Positions 22,506 to 32,218 of a DNA stretch of 64,000 nt are shown here, piece by piece (within the stretch, counting starts at the first letter, position 1; every line of letters begins with the position of its first letter). Both the position numbers and the translations under genes were made by a program. The notes below the pieces were generated by a model. It was not told the origin of the DNA and made no database searches. It saw only the letters and a list, made by a program, of their open reading frames with translations. Origin of the DNA: Halocafeteria seosinensis (Eukaryota; Sar; Bigyra; Bicosoecida); NCBI GenBank assembly GCA_001687465.1, contig LVLI01000350.1:35656-99655 (forward strand), read 5' to 3'.

Positions 22506-24212
22506 ATGCAGGTGCTCCAACATATGCCGAAATCGGCTGCATATGCAGCCGGAAAGGGCACGACGCAGGGACTCTTCCGTGGAAGAGCTCATTTATCAAG
22601 GCATATTCGAGCTGTGAGCACAGGGACCGTCTCACAGAACGCTCAAAACGTACGTGCATTTTTTTTTACCCGTGCCCACTGGCGGGCTCCTCTTGCGTGG
22701 TTAAGCTAGCAATGGCCCCGTTCTGACGCATTGAACTGCAGTACATTGATCTGGAGAGGCAATACGGTGCTTATAATTATGCTCCTCTTCCCGTGGTCCT
22801 CAGTAGAGGTCAAGGTAAGCAGTTGTGTGAACACATCGCTATGGTTGAGCTTGTGCATGTCATGAGGGTAGGATATAATGCGTGACTCTGGGTGTTTTCA
22901 GGCGTCCATGTATGGGATGTGGATGGAAAACAGTATTACGACTACCTGAGTGCATATTCGGCTGTCAATCAGGTATGAATGTTTGCCTTAATTGCGCCGA
23001 TCGAATTAGACTCTATGATTCATTGCTCATCCGTCACAGGGACACTGCCATCCCAGACTCGTCGAGAAGCTACACGAGCAAGCACAGAAACTGACTTTAA
23101 CCTCCCGAGCGTTTTACAATGATTGCCTCGGTCCATATGAAGAATACATAACCAAAATGTTTGGATTTGATAGAGTGCTTCCCATGAATAGTGGAGTAGA
23201 AGCGTGCGAAACAGCACTGAAACTTGCAAGGAGATGGGCTTACGACAGGAAGCGCGTACCAGAAAATAAAGCTCGAACGATTTTTGCTACAGGAAACTTC
23301 TGGGGAAGAAGTATTGCAGCTGTGAGTGCAAGTACCGATCCGGACAGCTTTACAGGTTTTGGCCCCCTCCTACCAGGAATGGACTTGGTACCGTACAATG
23401 ATCTGAATAGCTTGGAAGACGCTTTCAAAAAGGATCCGCACATTGCGGCGTTTATGGTTGAGCCGATACAAGGTGAAGCTGGAGTGGTAGTGCCTGATGA
23501 TGGCTACCTCGAAGGCGTCAGAAAGTTGTGCGACAAATATAATGTGCTGTTTATCGCCGATGAAGTTCAAACAGGGTTAGCTCGCACTGGCAAGCGTTTG
23601 GCTTGCGACTGGGAAGAGGTTCAGCCAGACCTTTTGGTGCTTGGAAAGGCCCTTAGTGGGGGAGTTTTCCCAGTTTCAGCAGTTTTAGCAAACGATGCCG
23701 TGATGCTCAATATAAAACCAGGACAGCATGGAAGCACTTATGGTGGCAATCCTCTGGCTTGCGCAGTTGCAACTGAGGCATTGCAGATCATTGAGGACGA
23801 GAACTTGTGCGAGCGAAGCGACCAATTGGGACAAGTATTGAGGAAGTCCCTTAGCGAACTTGTTACCGGAGACAATGTACAAAAAGATGAAGCTGGCTTC
23901 AGGTATACAGGTGGTAGTGGTATTGTTACGGATGTTCGGGGCAAAGGGCTCTTGAACGCTGTAGTAATACAACCGCAATATCGGAAAGAGGGGGCAACCA
24001 TTGGTGATCCGTCGTCTGACAAAATCACCGCTTGGGATGTGTGCATAGAGCTAAAGGAAGAAGGATTGTTAGCTAAACCTACTCAGGGGAACATTATACG
24101 CTTTGCTCCCCCACTTGTTATCAACGAAGAACAGCTAGAGGACAGCGCAGCAATAGTAAAGAGAGCTATTCGTAAAGTAGAAGAGCAAGGAAGTGGCCCA
24201 GCCGAGCTGTAA
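22506..24212 (+). CDS. OAT: Ornithine aminotransferase, mitochondrial
   Basis: A pyridoxal-phosphate enzyme that converts ornithine and 2-oxoglutarate to glutamate semialdehyde and glutamate, linking arginine and proline metabolism. Exons 22506-22649, 22742-22814, 22902-22972 and 23040-24212 give 486 residues. The first 40 residues are rich in Arg, Ser and Ala without acidic residues, as in a mitochondrial presequence. Family marks are [93 protein letters not shown] (Schiff-base Lys) and [11 protein letters not shown]. The order and spacing are those of class III OAT. The downstream neighbour UBE2W copy 1 is convergent, with stop codons about 110 bases apart. Confidence 0.96.
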
Positions 24213-24319
24213 AGTGTATGTCTGTTACTTGAGGTATCCATTCCCTTATGTGTATTGTATCACATGTATTTGTGTTCCATTACACTTTGTCGTCATGAAA
24301 GTCCCATCTGTGTAACAAG

Positions 24320-24959
24320 TCACAGTGATTGCCAGTGAAGAATATACACCAAAATAACCTCGCTATTGACAGCGTCGTACCTAGTCTTCCGTGGATCAGC
24401 TGGGGCACTCCTCATATACAGCGAATGATCAGACGGCAGCTCTTTCTTCTTAGCCGAAGATAGCATGCTTACAATGGAGAGTAGCTGCATCGCCATATGA
24501 CATGCATGACTACGTGGAGAAGTTCCAGGAGATCTAGTAAGACAAATCTGAGACAACGTACCACTGAGGCTACTTTCAATGCTGGTGACCAGTCATCATA
24601 CAAAATACTGAGACATATATGACCATTCTGGTATACATGTGGGTGTACCGGTGGTTTCCCCAGAAATACAACCAGCGGTGGTTCCATGGGATATGTGCTT
24701 GGAAATCTGCATTCACAACATGGGTTAACAAAAAAACTTTGGTATCAATGTCATACTTGGTATCCCTCCATACATACTCTACTTTTAACCGGAACTCTTC
24801 GCCTTCATATACGGTTCCCGGGGCTCCTCTAATCGAGCAATACCAGAAAAATGCGTTGGATTCGGCCGGCTGTATCTGTATACCATCTATGGGGTTATTC
24901 TGTATATCACGCAATTCACGCATGATTCGTCCACTCGCCATTCCTCCTGCTCGGCTCAT
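24320..24959 (-). CDS. UBE2W-type ubiquitin-conjugating enzyme, copy 1
   Basis: E2 enzyme of the UBE2W class, known for attaching ubiquitin to protein N-termini. Exons (minus) 24959-24778, 24706-24562 and 24484-24320 give 163 residues. The fold shows GAPGTVYEGEEFRLKVEFP, then PVHPHVYQNGHICLSILYDD: HPH instead of the usual HPN is the UBE2W signature, and the Cys of HICLS is the active site. WSPALKVASVLLSIVSMLSS follows. The C-terminal tail is lineage-specific and ends LHWQSL, longer and more hydrophobic than in copies 2 and 3. This is the first of three same-strand paralogs within 5 kb. It has one intron fewer than copy 3, lacking the one after the Pro-Pro of YPMEPP. Confidence 0.92.
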
Positions 24960-25457
24960 TGTCCGTTTCTTCCCCGTTCCTCCTGTTCAATGAAGCTCTT
25001 CTTCGGTGGCTGAATATTGGCAGGGACCCAGAGTCGACCTGCTGTCCCTGTATAAGCCCCAACAAGAAAAAATAAACCTGGGATGCAGCACCAACCTCTC
25101 CAGCTTCAACTAAAAACGAAGTCTTTTGGCATACTCAACAGGAACCACGGAAACGTTGAGTTTACGCCACAGGGGACAAGAATCAATTTCTCACCTACAT
25201 TACCTATGTCTGAACCATGTGTCCAAAAGGGGTACTGCTGCCTTAGGAATAAATAAAGACAGTCGTGTTCGCAGGTTGAAGTTGGGATCTGTGAAGCTCA
25301 GAAGCTACCTTAGCGCTGGCTACCTTCGACACTGTTGCGAAGTGCCCCAGGGTAGGGAAGCGTGAGGTTGCACGATGCATACCACAGCTCAGTGTGTATT
25401 TCTAGCTCATCGCAGCTACAAATCATGACGATGAAATGATTTGAGAGACCGCTGTGG

Positions 25458-26986
25458 TTATTTTTTCATAAGACCGTCCAAAGCATCACCGGCGCCAAGT
25501 TTGCCGACATTCGACTGTTGCGGCTTCCAGTTCCTTAAATTTGCCGCAACTGTGGAGATATCCGGTCGCTTTTTATGATCTTGTTGCCAGCAGTCCTTCA
25601 TCAACTGTAATATCATATCTGGACATTTGATTATCCTAGTGTCAGGTCGTTCACCCTTTGATACGTTGTCTCTGATATCCGCAGGTCGCCAGCCACTAAA
25701 CGGAATACGACACGACCACATCTCCCAGAGTAGTATACCAAAGCTGTAAACGTCAACGGCTTTTGAAAACGGACGATCTGTTAATAGCTCTGGTGCCATG
25801 TAGTTTGGAGTACCGGCAGTCGTATTGCGAGTGGCAACCAGTCCAAAGTCACATAATTTTAACTGCAGTGGTTAGACATGCAATGGATCACGTCATAACT
25901 GGTAGATTTAGACGACGATATACTCACTCTTAGGTCGTTTGTAACCAATAAATTGTGGCTCTTTATGTCCCGGTGAATTAGCGGAGGGGACAAACCATGT
26001 AAATACTCAATGGCGCTCGCAACGTCGGTCTGCGCGAAAAATGCTCTTAAAACTATACTCGCTTCAGGGAATAGGATATTGACTTACTGCCATTTGAACA
26101 AGTGTTCTATCGTCCAATGTAAGTTTTTTCTGTTCGCCAGAAGGCTCATGCAAGAGGGAAAACAAGGATCCGTACTTGCAGAGCTCCATAAGGAAAAACA
26201 TGTGTGGAGGTGTGGTGGAGGCTCCTTTAAACTCTACAATGGCCGGATGGGAAAGTTGCCTGCCAACAATAAGTTAGAAAGAAAAGCCAAAAGTTAAAAG
26301 TAAAAGATCATCCCCGGTTCGAGGAGATAAGGCCTACCTCATTACATGAAGCTCGTCCATGAACTCTTGTTTAAGTTTTTCATCGACCTTGGGGTCGAAC
26401 TGCGGTCATTCACGGTGAAGTCCAAAACAGCATGAACCTGCTCCCAAGTATTACGTACCAATGACTTGATAGCAACAGATTTCCCCTTCCATGTGCCTTT
26501 GTACACTAGCGCAAACCCACCTCCTCCGATTCGTGGACCAAACTTCACTTCGTCGGGACTCACGTCGTTCCATAAGGCTCGCTCCTCGACCTTCTTATTC
26601 CCGTCTCCCATTAGCGTTTCAAACGAAACTGGAAGAGCATCAGTTTCTTTCTGCGTCCTTGTGTTCTGCCTTTCCTGGGAATTGGAGTGCCTCTCGTTCC
26701 GATCCGAGTCATCACGTAAATGAGCCTGTTCCAAAGACTTGGCCACTGCTGTTGCGCTGGCTGCTTCCCCTACTCCCGAAGTGTTAGCAGTGCGGACAGA
26801 CGCTCCATGAGCTTCTCCACCTCTCTGGTCACTATTGGCACCTTCTGGGCTCTTTTGTTCGGACGCCTTTGGACTGCTGGAAACTTGTTCATCCTCGTCA
26901 TGCTCGAAATCATCCTCATAATCCTCCTCTTCTTCATCCGAGTGTTCCAATTTTCGCTCTTCAGAAGACATTTTATTCCAACCCAA
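25458..26986 (-). CDS. TKL (Raf/MLK-type) protein kinase
   Basis: Serine/threonine kinase of the tyrosine-kinase-like group. Exons (minus) 26986-26459, 26399-26338, 26259-26088, 26029-25928 and 25862-25458 give 422 residues. The first 130 residues are very acidic then Ser/Asn-rich and probably disordered. The kinase domain runs from about 145 to 400 with IGGGGFALVYKGTW (Gly loop), VAIKSL (catalytic Lys), ELHVMRQLSHPAIVEF, LIHRDIKSHN, LKLCDFGLV, TPNYMAPELL and DVYSFGILLWEMWSCRIPF, the last being typical of TKL kinases. All catalytic residues are present. No regulatory domain is seen. It sits between UBE2W copies 1 and 2 on the same strand. In-frame ATGs occur at 26986 and 26971. Confidence 0.93.
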
Positions 26987-27436
26987 CGCAGTCAGACAAC
27001 GACCTCCTCTTATCTACTGTATGTAGCATATTTACAATCCTATTTATGTCAACAATTTATGAGAATGAGCTGTTATAGACCATTTAGGGCGCCAAGTTCA
27101 CAAAGCTTTGTGAAGTCGCGCGCGTAATTCAGCAGGCATTCGTTTGCGATGATATTATGCGTACAGGTATGGTCATAAAGCGTGAACAAAGTAGTTTCAT
27201 GTTCATTACTTTACTTAGCGGGGGTGCATCGTGTTTTCGCTGTGCAAACACAAAAAAGTTGTATTATGAGCTTGATCATAACCCCAGTTGCAAGTGTCAC
27301 AGCTACGGTTTGTGAGATAACCTTGTCCTGCTGGATTTATGGGCAAAGCAAAGGCCATTAAAACTTTTGAGGGATAGTGGTTAAATACGGATCAGTCGTT
27401 CCGTGGAGGAAATGGATTCGACGCAGTGGCTGCAGT
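26987..27436. other. Intergenic, 450 bases
   Basis: No supported feature. It holds the TKL kinase promoter and the 3' end of UBE2W copy 2. Confidence 0.5.
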
Positions 27437-28199
27437 TCACACGTTGTCATCATCGAAAAGCCATCTGGTTCTGCGGGGATCCCGCGGACCTCTTCTTATA
27501 TAGGAATCATGTCCTTCAGGGAGTTCTTTCTTGCTCACTGACGACATCATGCTTAATATAGAAAGAAGCTGCAAGGCAATGGACAACGAAGTGCATACGC
27601 CAGGTTGATTTCGTTGGCCACAATGGTAGTCTGTTCTTACGAGAGACGAGACCCGGAGAGCGGGTGACCACTCGTCGTACAGAATACTCAAGCAGATCTG
27701 TAGTGGAAGGTGAAAATTGGGTGAAAGCACCAGGTTATGCACCAGATGGCCACACGTACATGCCCGTTTTGATATATGTGCGGATGGACTGGGGGTTTGC
27801 CTTCGAATACCACGAGCTGCAAATAAGATGATTTTGTTGCGGTAAGGTAATCGATATTATTCCACATCTCAGTCTAAAATACTTACAGGTGGATTCATTG
27901 GATAGCCTTCCTCGAACCTGTCACCGTGACCAGAACGTAGGCCACATTAGTGTAATTTCGTCATCGCTGAAGTACGAACGGGTTGCAGGCACTTACTCAA
28001 CACGAAGTTCAAATTCTTCCCCCTCATATATAGAATGTGGCGCCCCTTTCATCGTACATTTCCAGACCATTGGTACTTCCGAATTTGAAGGAGCCTTGGG
28101 ATGAGGAGCGATCACGTTGATCCCTTCAATAGGCTCCTTCTGGAAATCTCTAAGCTCCTTCGAAATGCGTTTGGCTGACGCTGACGCTGCTGCATTCAT
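27437..28199 (-). CDS. UBE2W-type ubiquitin-conjugating enzyme, copy 2
   Basis: Second UBE2W-class E2. Exons (minus) 28199-27997, 27917-27887, 27816-27760, 27697-27641 and 27568-27437 give 159 residues. Core motifs are GAPHSIYEGEEFELRVEFEE, HPHIYQNGHICLSILYDEWS (HPH, catalytic Cys) and SLLLSILSMMSS, and the tail ends DPRRTRWLFDDDNV, close to the acidic tail of animal UBE2W. An extra intron falls between the His and Ile-Cys of the active-site motif, which neither other copy has. The start is the ATG of MNAAASASAK; an upstream in-frame ATG would add a poorly protein-like stretch. Confidence 0.92.
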
Positions 28200-28701
28200 T
28201 TTAATGCTTCTTCCAGACTGAGGCACTGTATGTAACTGTTCTGTTGGCAATCTTGAATATCCCAAGAATTTTTTCTCGCACACCCAAGCTTCAGCCGTAT
28301 CAAGTGTAGAGTGCCTGTCGGTACACACTCCTCAAAACGCGATGGATGCTACGTATACTATGGCTTTACCTATTCATTCGAAAACTTCTTTGCTCCAATG
28401 GTCCCTATAACCAATCCATACTGACGGAAAATGTTGGTTATTATCCAGTTTCCAGCTGCACTGCTTCACAAAACGTGAACGCACACACTTCAAGTAACAT
28501 GTGTACATTCAGACTCAGTATCGCTCAATACGCTTCAGACTTTGTTGTAATGAGCAAAGACGATCGTCTACAGGATGATGGTTTGGTCCAAAGGCTATGA
28601 AATGAAGTGGATTACCCATATATATATATATATATATATGGTAGGGAATCGGCTACAGCTCCGCCATCGAGATCCCAAATTGTCTGATTTACATAGGCTG
28701 T
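28200..28701. other. Intergenic, about 500 bases, with a TA microsatellite
   Basis: Between UBE2W copies 2 and 3. A (TA)n run lies at 28618-28639; otherwise nothing supported was found on either strand. Confidence 0.6.
28618..28639. repeat. (TA)n microsatellite
   Basis: Eleven uninterrupted TA units in the gap between two UBE2W paralogs. Confidence 0.95.
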
Positions 28702-29412
28702 CTACGCTGTATCGTCCTCGAATTCCCATGTCGTATTAGCCGGGTTCCGTGGAGCAGTCAGCATGTACAACAAATGGCCTTCAGGAAGTTCCTTTTTCGT
28801 AGCCGATGACAGCATGCTTTGCAACGACAATAGCTGGGGTGCACATTACCATTGTGAGATGACGAGAGAGACGAGTACAGTAGTGTATGGTCTTAGTTCT
28901 TACCACGGAAGAGACGCGGAGTGCTGGAGACCAGTCTTCAGCCAATATTGAAAGACATATATGGCCNTTCTGATAGATGTGCGGGTGAACAGGCGGGTTT
29001 CCTTCGAATACGACAATCTGCAACATGATTGCAACCATGTGACTCTCGAGCTGCATATGCTGATGGTGATTTAAGTATCTCACTGGGGCAACCATTGGAT
29101 AATCTTGAGGAAATCTGAAAGGAATTTACGAAGAAGAATTCTTCCCGTGGCAGGAATTCAAGGGTGCATGACACACTGCACTTACTCGATTTTCACATCA
29201 AACCTTTCTCCTTCATAAAGTGTCTCTTTTGCTCCATGCAGAGTGCATTTGATGACTGTAGGAGCCAGGGAATCGAATTTTGCTGTAAGAGGTTTCATAT
29301 GAATTCCTTCAATTTCTTCAGTTTTCATGTCCTCCAACTCGCGGAGAATTCTTCTAGCCGTGATGGGGCTCAATGCGTTGGCATGGCTCCCCTGTCGATG
29401 ACTGAAACTCAT
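28702..29412 (-). CDS. UBE2W-type ubiquitin-conjugating enzyme, copy 3
   Basis: Third UBE2W-class E2. Exons (minus) 29412-29186, 29114-29084, 29017-28904 and 28833-28702 give 167 residues. It has GAKETLYEGERFDVKIEFPQ, VHPHIYQ-x-GHICLSILAED with HPH and the catalytic Cys, and VSSVLLSLQSMLSSATKKEL; the tail ends TTWEFEDDTA. The 31-nt second exon matches copy 2 in length and phase. Base 28967 is N in the assembly and makes one residue beside the active site undefined (Asn or Lys, Asn expected from both paralogs). The N-terminus (MSFSHRQGSHANALSP) differs from the other two, so the copies are not recent duplicates. Confidence 0.9.
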
Positions 29413-29990
29413 CTTATGCTGGTGATTCTGCTTCTATTTGTGCTGTGCGCGAGCTATGCTCGTGTGGTTTGCGCTGTTGTGCACAACCCTGTCAATGGAT
29501 GAATTCTTAATTTCCTTAACGAGAATTCCAGTATTTTAGTAAACTCTACTTGTGGATCTTCCTCTTCGTAGACTACGTAAACTACACACTATCAATAAAC
29601 CATACATAAGTAAACTCTTATGCGCTGGCGGAGAAACGAGCGTGCCTCAGTGCAGGATCAATACAGGTACTTGTGCTTCTAGTGCCTTTGGATTGGCCGA
29701 AAAAAATGAGAATTCAGAATGCTGCACCACTTCTCCTGATTTAGGAATGTTGTCTTAATTGTTCTATGTTCGGAAGGTAAACGTCAATTGCTGCATGAGT
29801 GCTTGTCGGGGCCAGGAATGGGTTCACATTAACTAGTTAAACTCTCAGTTTCAAAGGAATTTAAAACGACTGAATAGACCGTGCTAAAACAGTGGGAACC
29901 GAAAGAATTTTTTGAGCACTTCCGGATCAAAATTGCGATGTGTGAATATTATAGATCAAGAGTTAAACAGTAGTGCTTACAACCAAGTAT
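29413..29990. other. Intergenic, 578 bases
   Basis: No coding frame, RNA or repeat could be supported. It holds the UBE2W copy 3 promoter and the prefoldin 3' end. Confidence 0.5.
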
Positions 29991-30757
29991 CTATTGCGTT
30001 CCGCCGCCTTGTTCTTCTCCAGCTTGCATTTTTTGCTGAAGTATCTGTTTGACTTGCTCAAGTTGATTCTGTTTCTGCCGAATATGATCCTGAAGTCTCT
30101 GTGTCTGTTTACTAAGATATTGCGATTTATTCGAGAGCAACTCCTTGGCAGCTTCGGTAGTCTTGGAGGCGTAATAACCGGTCCCTATATCCACGAGAAC
30201 CCTGTCTGTACGATCAATTTGTCCCGGGACATACATGGATCCAGTTAATGGAACTAGAATTTCGTCACCTGTAAAATAAGAGAAGCGAAAGAAGAAACAC
30301 CATGCACATAAGTACCTCTGTAAAACTTCTTTGCAGCATGGGACATATCAATACCTTGCTGTCTCTCTGAGAAGAGATGTGTAGCCTGTTTTGAGTTCAT
30401 GAAGCGATTTTGGGCCATTTTCAGGCTTCTGAAGTTCTCTGAAAGTGAATTAACATCCTGCATGATACAACAATCGGTGGAAAGTGATGAGACTATCAAT
30501 ATATAGGGCATAAATGGCAGCTTGATATCAGACTTCTCAGACTCAAATGAAGGCCGGAAGTGATCCCTTGTGTTTCCCTTCTTTATGAGGCATGTTGAGT
30601 GCCACAAACGCGGTATAGGAATGCAGCATACCTTCTGTAGCTGTTGATACACATTCTGAAGCTGCTGTAGGGACAACTGGGAGGGATCAATCATGTTATC
30701 TGTGGCCGTGCTGCTGGCAGCAGCTTCGGCCGTGGCTTCTCCTGTGGCTGAAGACAT
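29991..30757 (-). CDS. PFDN5: Prefoldin subunit 5
   Basis: Alpha-class subunit of the cytosolic prefoldin hexamer that hands nascent actin and tubulin to the CCT chaperonin. Exons (minus) 30757-30632, 30457-30316 and 30268-29991 give 181 residues. The N-terminal coiled-coil helix (LSLQQLQNVYQQLQK) is followed by the beta-hairpin core LVPLTGSMYVPGQI and VLVDIGTGYYASKT, a hallmark of this subunit, and a C-terminal coiled coil rich in Gln and Lys. A 20-residue Ala/Thr-rich head precedes the family core. The gene is divergent from NAXD, with a shared 260-bp upstream region. Confidence 0.94.
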
Positions 30758-31016
30758 TGTTTTCCACCCTCAGTCACTCGACTAACTAAATATATCCGAA
30801 TATAATATGCATGCACACATCCACAAATCATGAACGGAGGACTTAAATGGCATCGTCTTTTTTTTTGAAATTCGAAAAGAGGGAACAAACATTTCGTTGG
30901 GTTGTTCGAAGGCACGTTTTATTCCACTACATACACGAAGTGCACAATATGATTGACGGTACTTTCATACACGAGGGTGTCGTTATAGAGTACTGTATGG
31001 GGAAAGCGTCAACATT

Positions 31017-32217
31017 ATGATGAGTTCAGCTCGAAACAAGCTTCAAAAGCTTACGTCGAATACACTTCACGACGCCGCGAATTGCTTAATTCCAAGTTTC
31101 CATGGATCTCTACATAAAGGACAACACGGTACGTGTATCTTCGGTGCTAATGGCTAATTGCGATATTAAGAGACCGTTTTCGCTTCTGCAGGCAAAATAG
31201 CCGTGGTGGGAGGAAGCTTCGAGTACACTGGAGCCCCGTATTATAGTGCTGTTTCGGCTTTACGAACAGGCGCAGATTTAAGTTTTGTCATTTGTACAGA
31301 GGATGCCGCCACGCCCATAAAATCATACGATCCAGAACTGATAGTTCTTCCCCTGCTCAGGAAAACTGAACCCGACCCAGCCGATTCAGGCTCAACAACG
31401 GAGTCTAGCACGGAGCATTTGATCCCTTGGATTAGACGTATGGACGCGGTAGTTATCGGGCCTGGTCTAGGAAGAGATCAGCAGACGCTTGAACTTATAC
31501 ATAACCTCATAAAGGATCTACAAGGGCTCGTAAGACAGTTTTGCTCAGCTTTCGGTTTCGGTTAGCTTAATCAACATTCGGGGAGGAGTGTGTATGCAGG
31601 ATATTCCGATGGTCATAGATGCAGATGGCCTCTACTTGATAAGCTTGCATCCCACGTTACTCAAGACAGCGAAAGCAGTGTTAACTCCGAATAGAGTCGA
31701 ACTGGCTCGATTATTTAAATCCGTCGATATTGAAGATAACCAAGATACTTCACTGGAGAACCATCAGCATAACCTCTCCCAGCTGTCTAGCGCATACGGA
31801 GGCGCGACAGTGTTGCAGAAAAGTGAAATTGATACCATAGCCTCCACAAACCACTCTGCGAGGGTACTGATCGACGGATCTCCGCGGCGGTGTGGAGGGC
31901 AGGGGGACATTCTCTCGGGGATTATCGCCTCCTTCCTTGGTTGGGCCAATAGAGCTAATGCAAGGGAGATGGAACAGAATGTGATGGCAGCTGCATGGGC
32001 TGGATCGGCAATAACGCGCATGGCAGCTCGGTTTGCATTTGCGGAACGCAAACGATCAACTACAACCCCCGATATGCTTTCTCAGATTGGAAAAGCATTT
32101 GAGAGCGTATTTCCCACGTCTCTGGGCTACAGCAAAGAAGCGATCGAGTTATTCTCAGAACCAACTCTAGCTTGGCTTAGCGAGGACCCTGAATCTGATG
32201 GCGCGACTCAGTTTTAG
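31017..32217 (+). CDS. NAXD: ATP/ADP-dependent (S)-NAD(P)H-hydrate dehydratase
   Basis: Repair enzyme that dehydrates the damaged cofactor NAD(P)HX back to NAD(P)H using a nucleotide. Exons 31017-31128, 31192-31529 and 31600-32217 give 355 residues. Ribokinase-fold marks are GKIAVVGGSFEYTGAPYYSA, VIGPGLGRD, VIDADGLYLI, LTPNRVELARLF and RCGGQGDILSG, the catalytic Gly-x-Gly-Asp anion hole. GGATVLQKSEIDTI also matches the family. The epimerase partner domain (NAXE) found fused in bacteria is absent, as in other eukaryotes. The stop codon ends one base before the stop codon of convergent SDA1. Confidence 0.95.
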
Positions 32218-32218
32218 T

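Noticed and set aside
22204-22659. Long minus-strand frame overlapping the OAT first exon
   Set aside because: Only the part from 22407 downward looks coding and was used in the membrane-protein model; the part over OAT is antisense.
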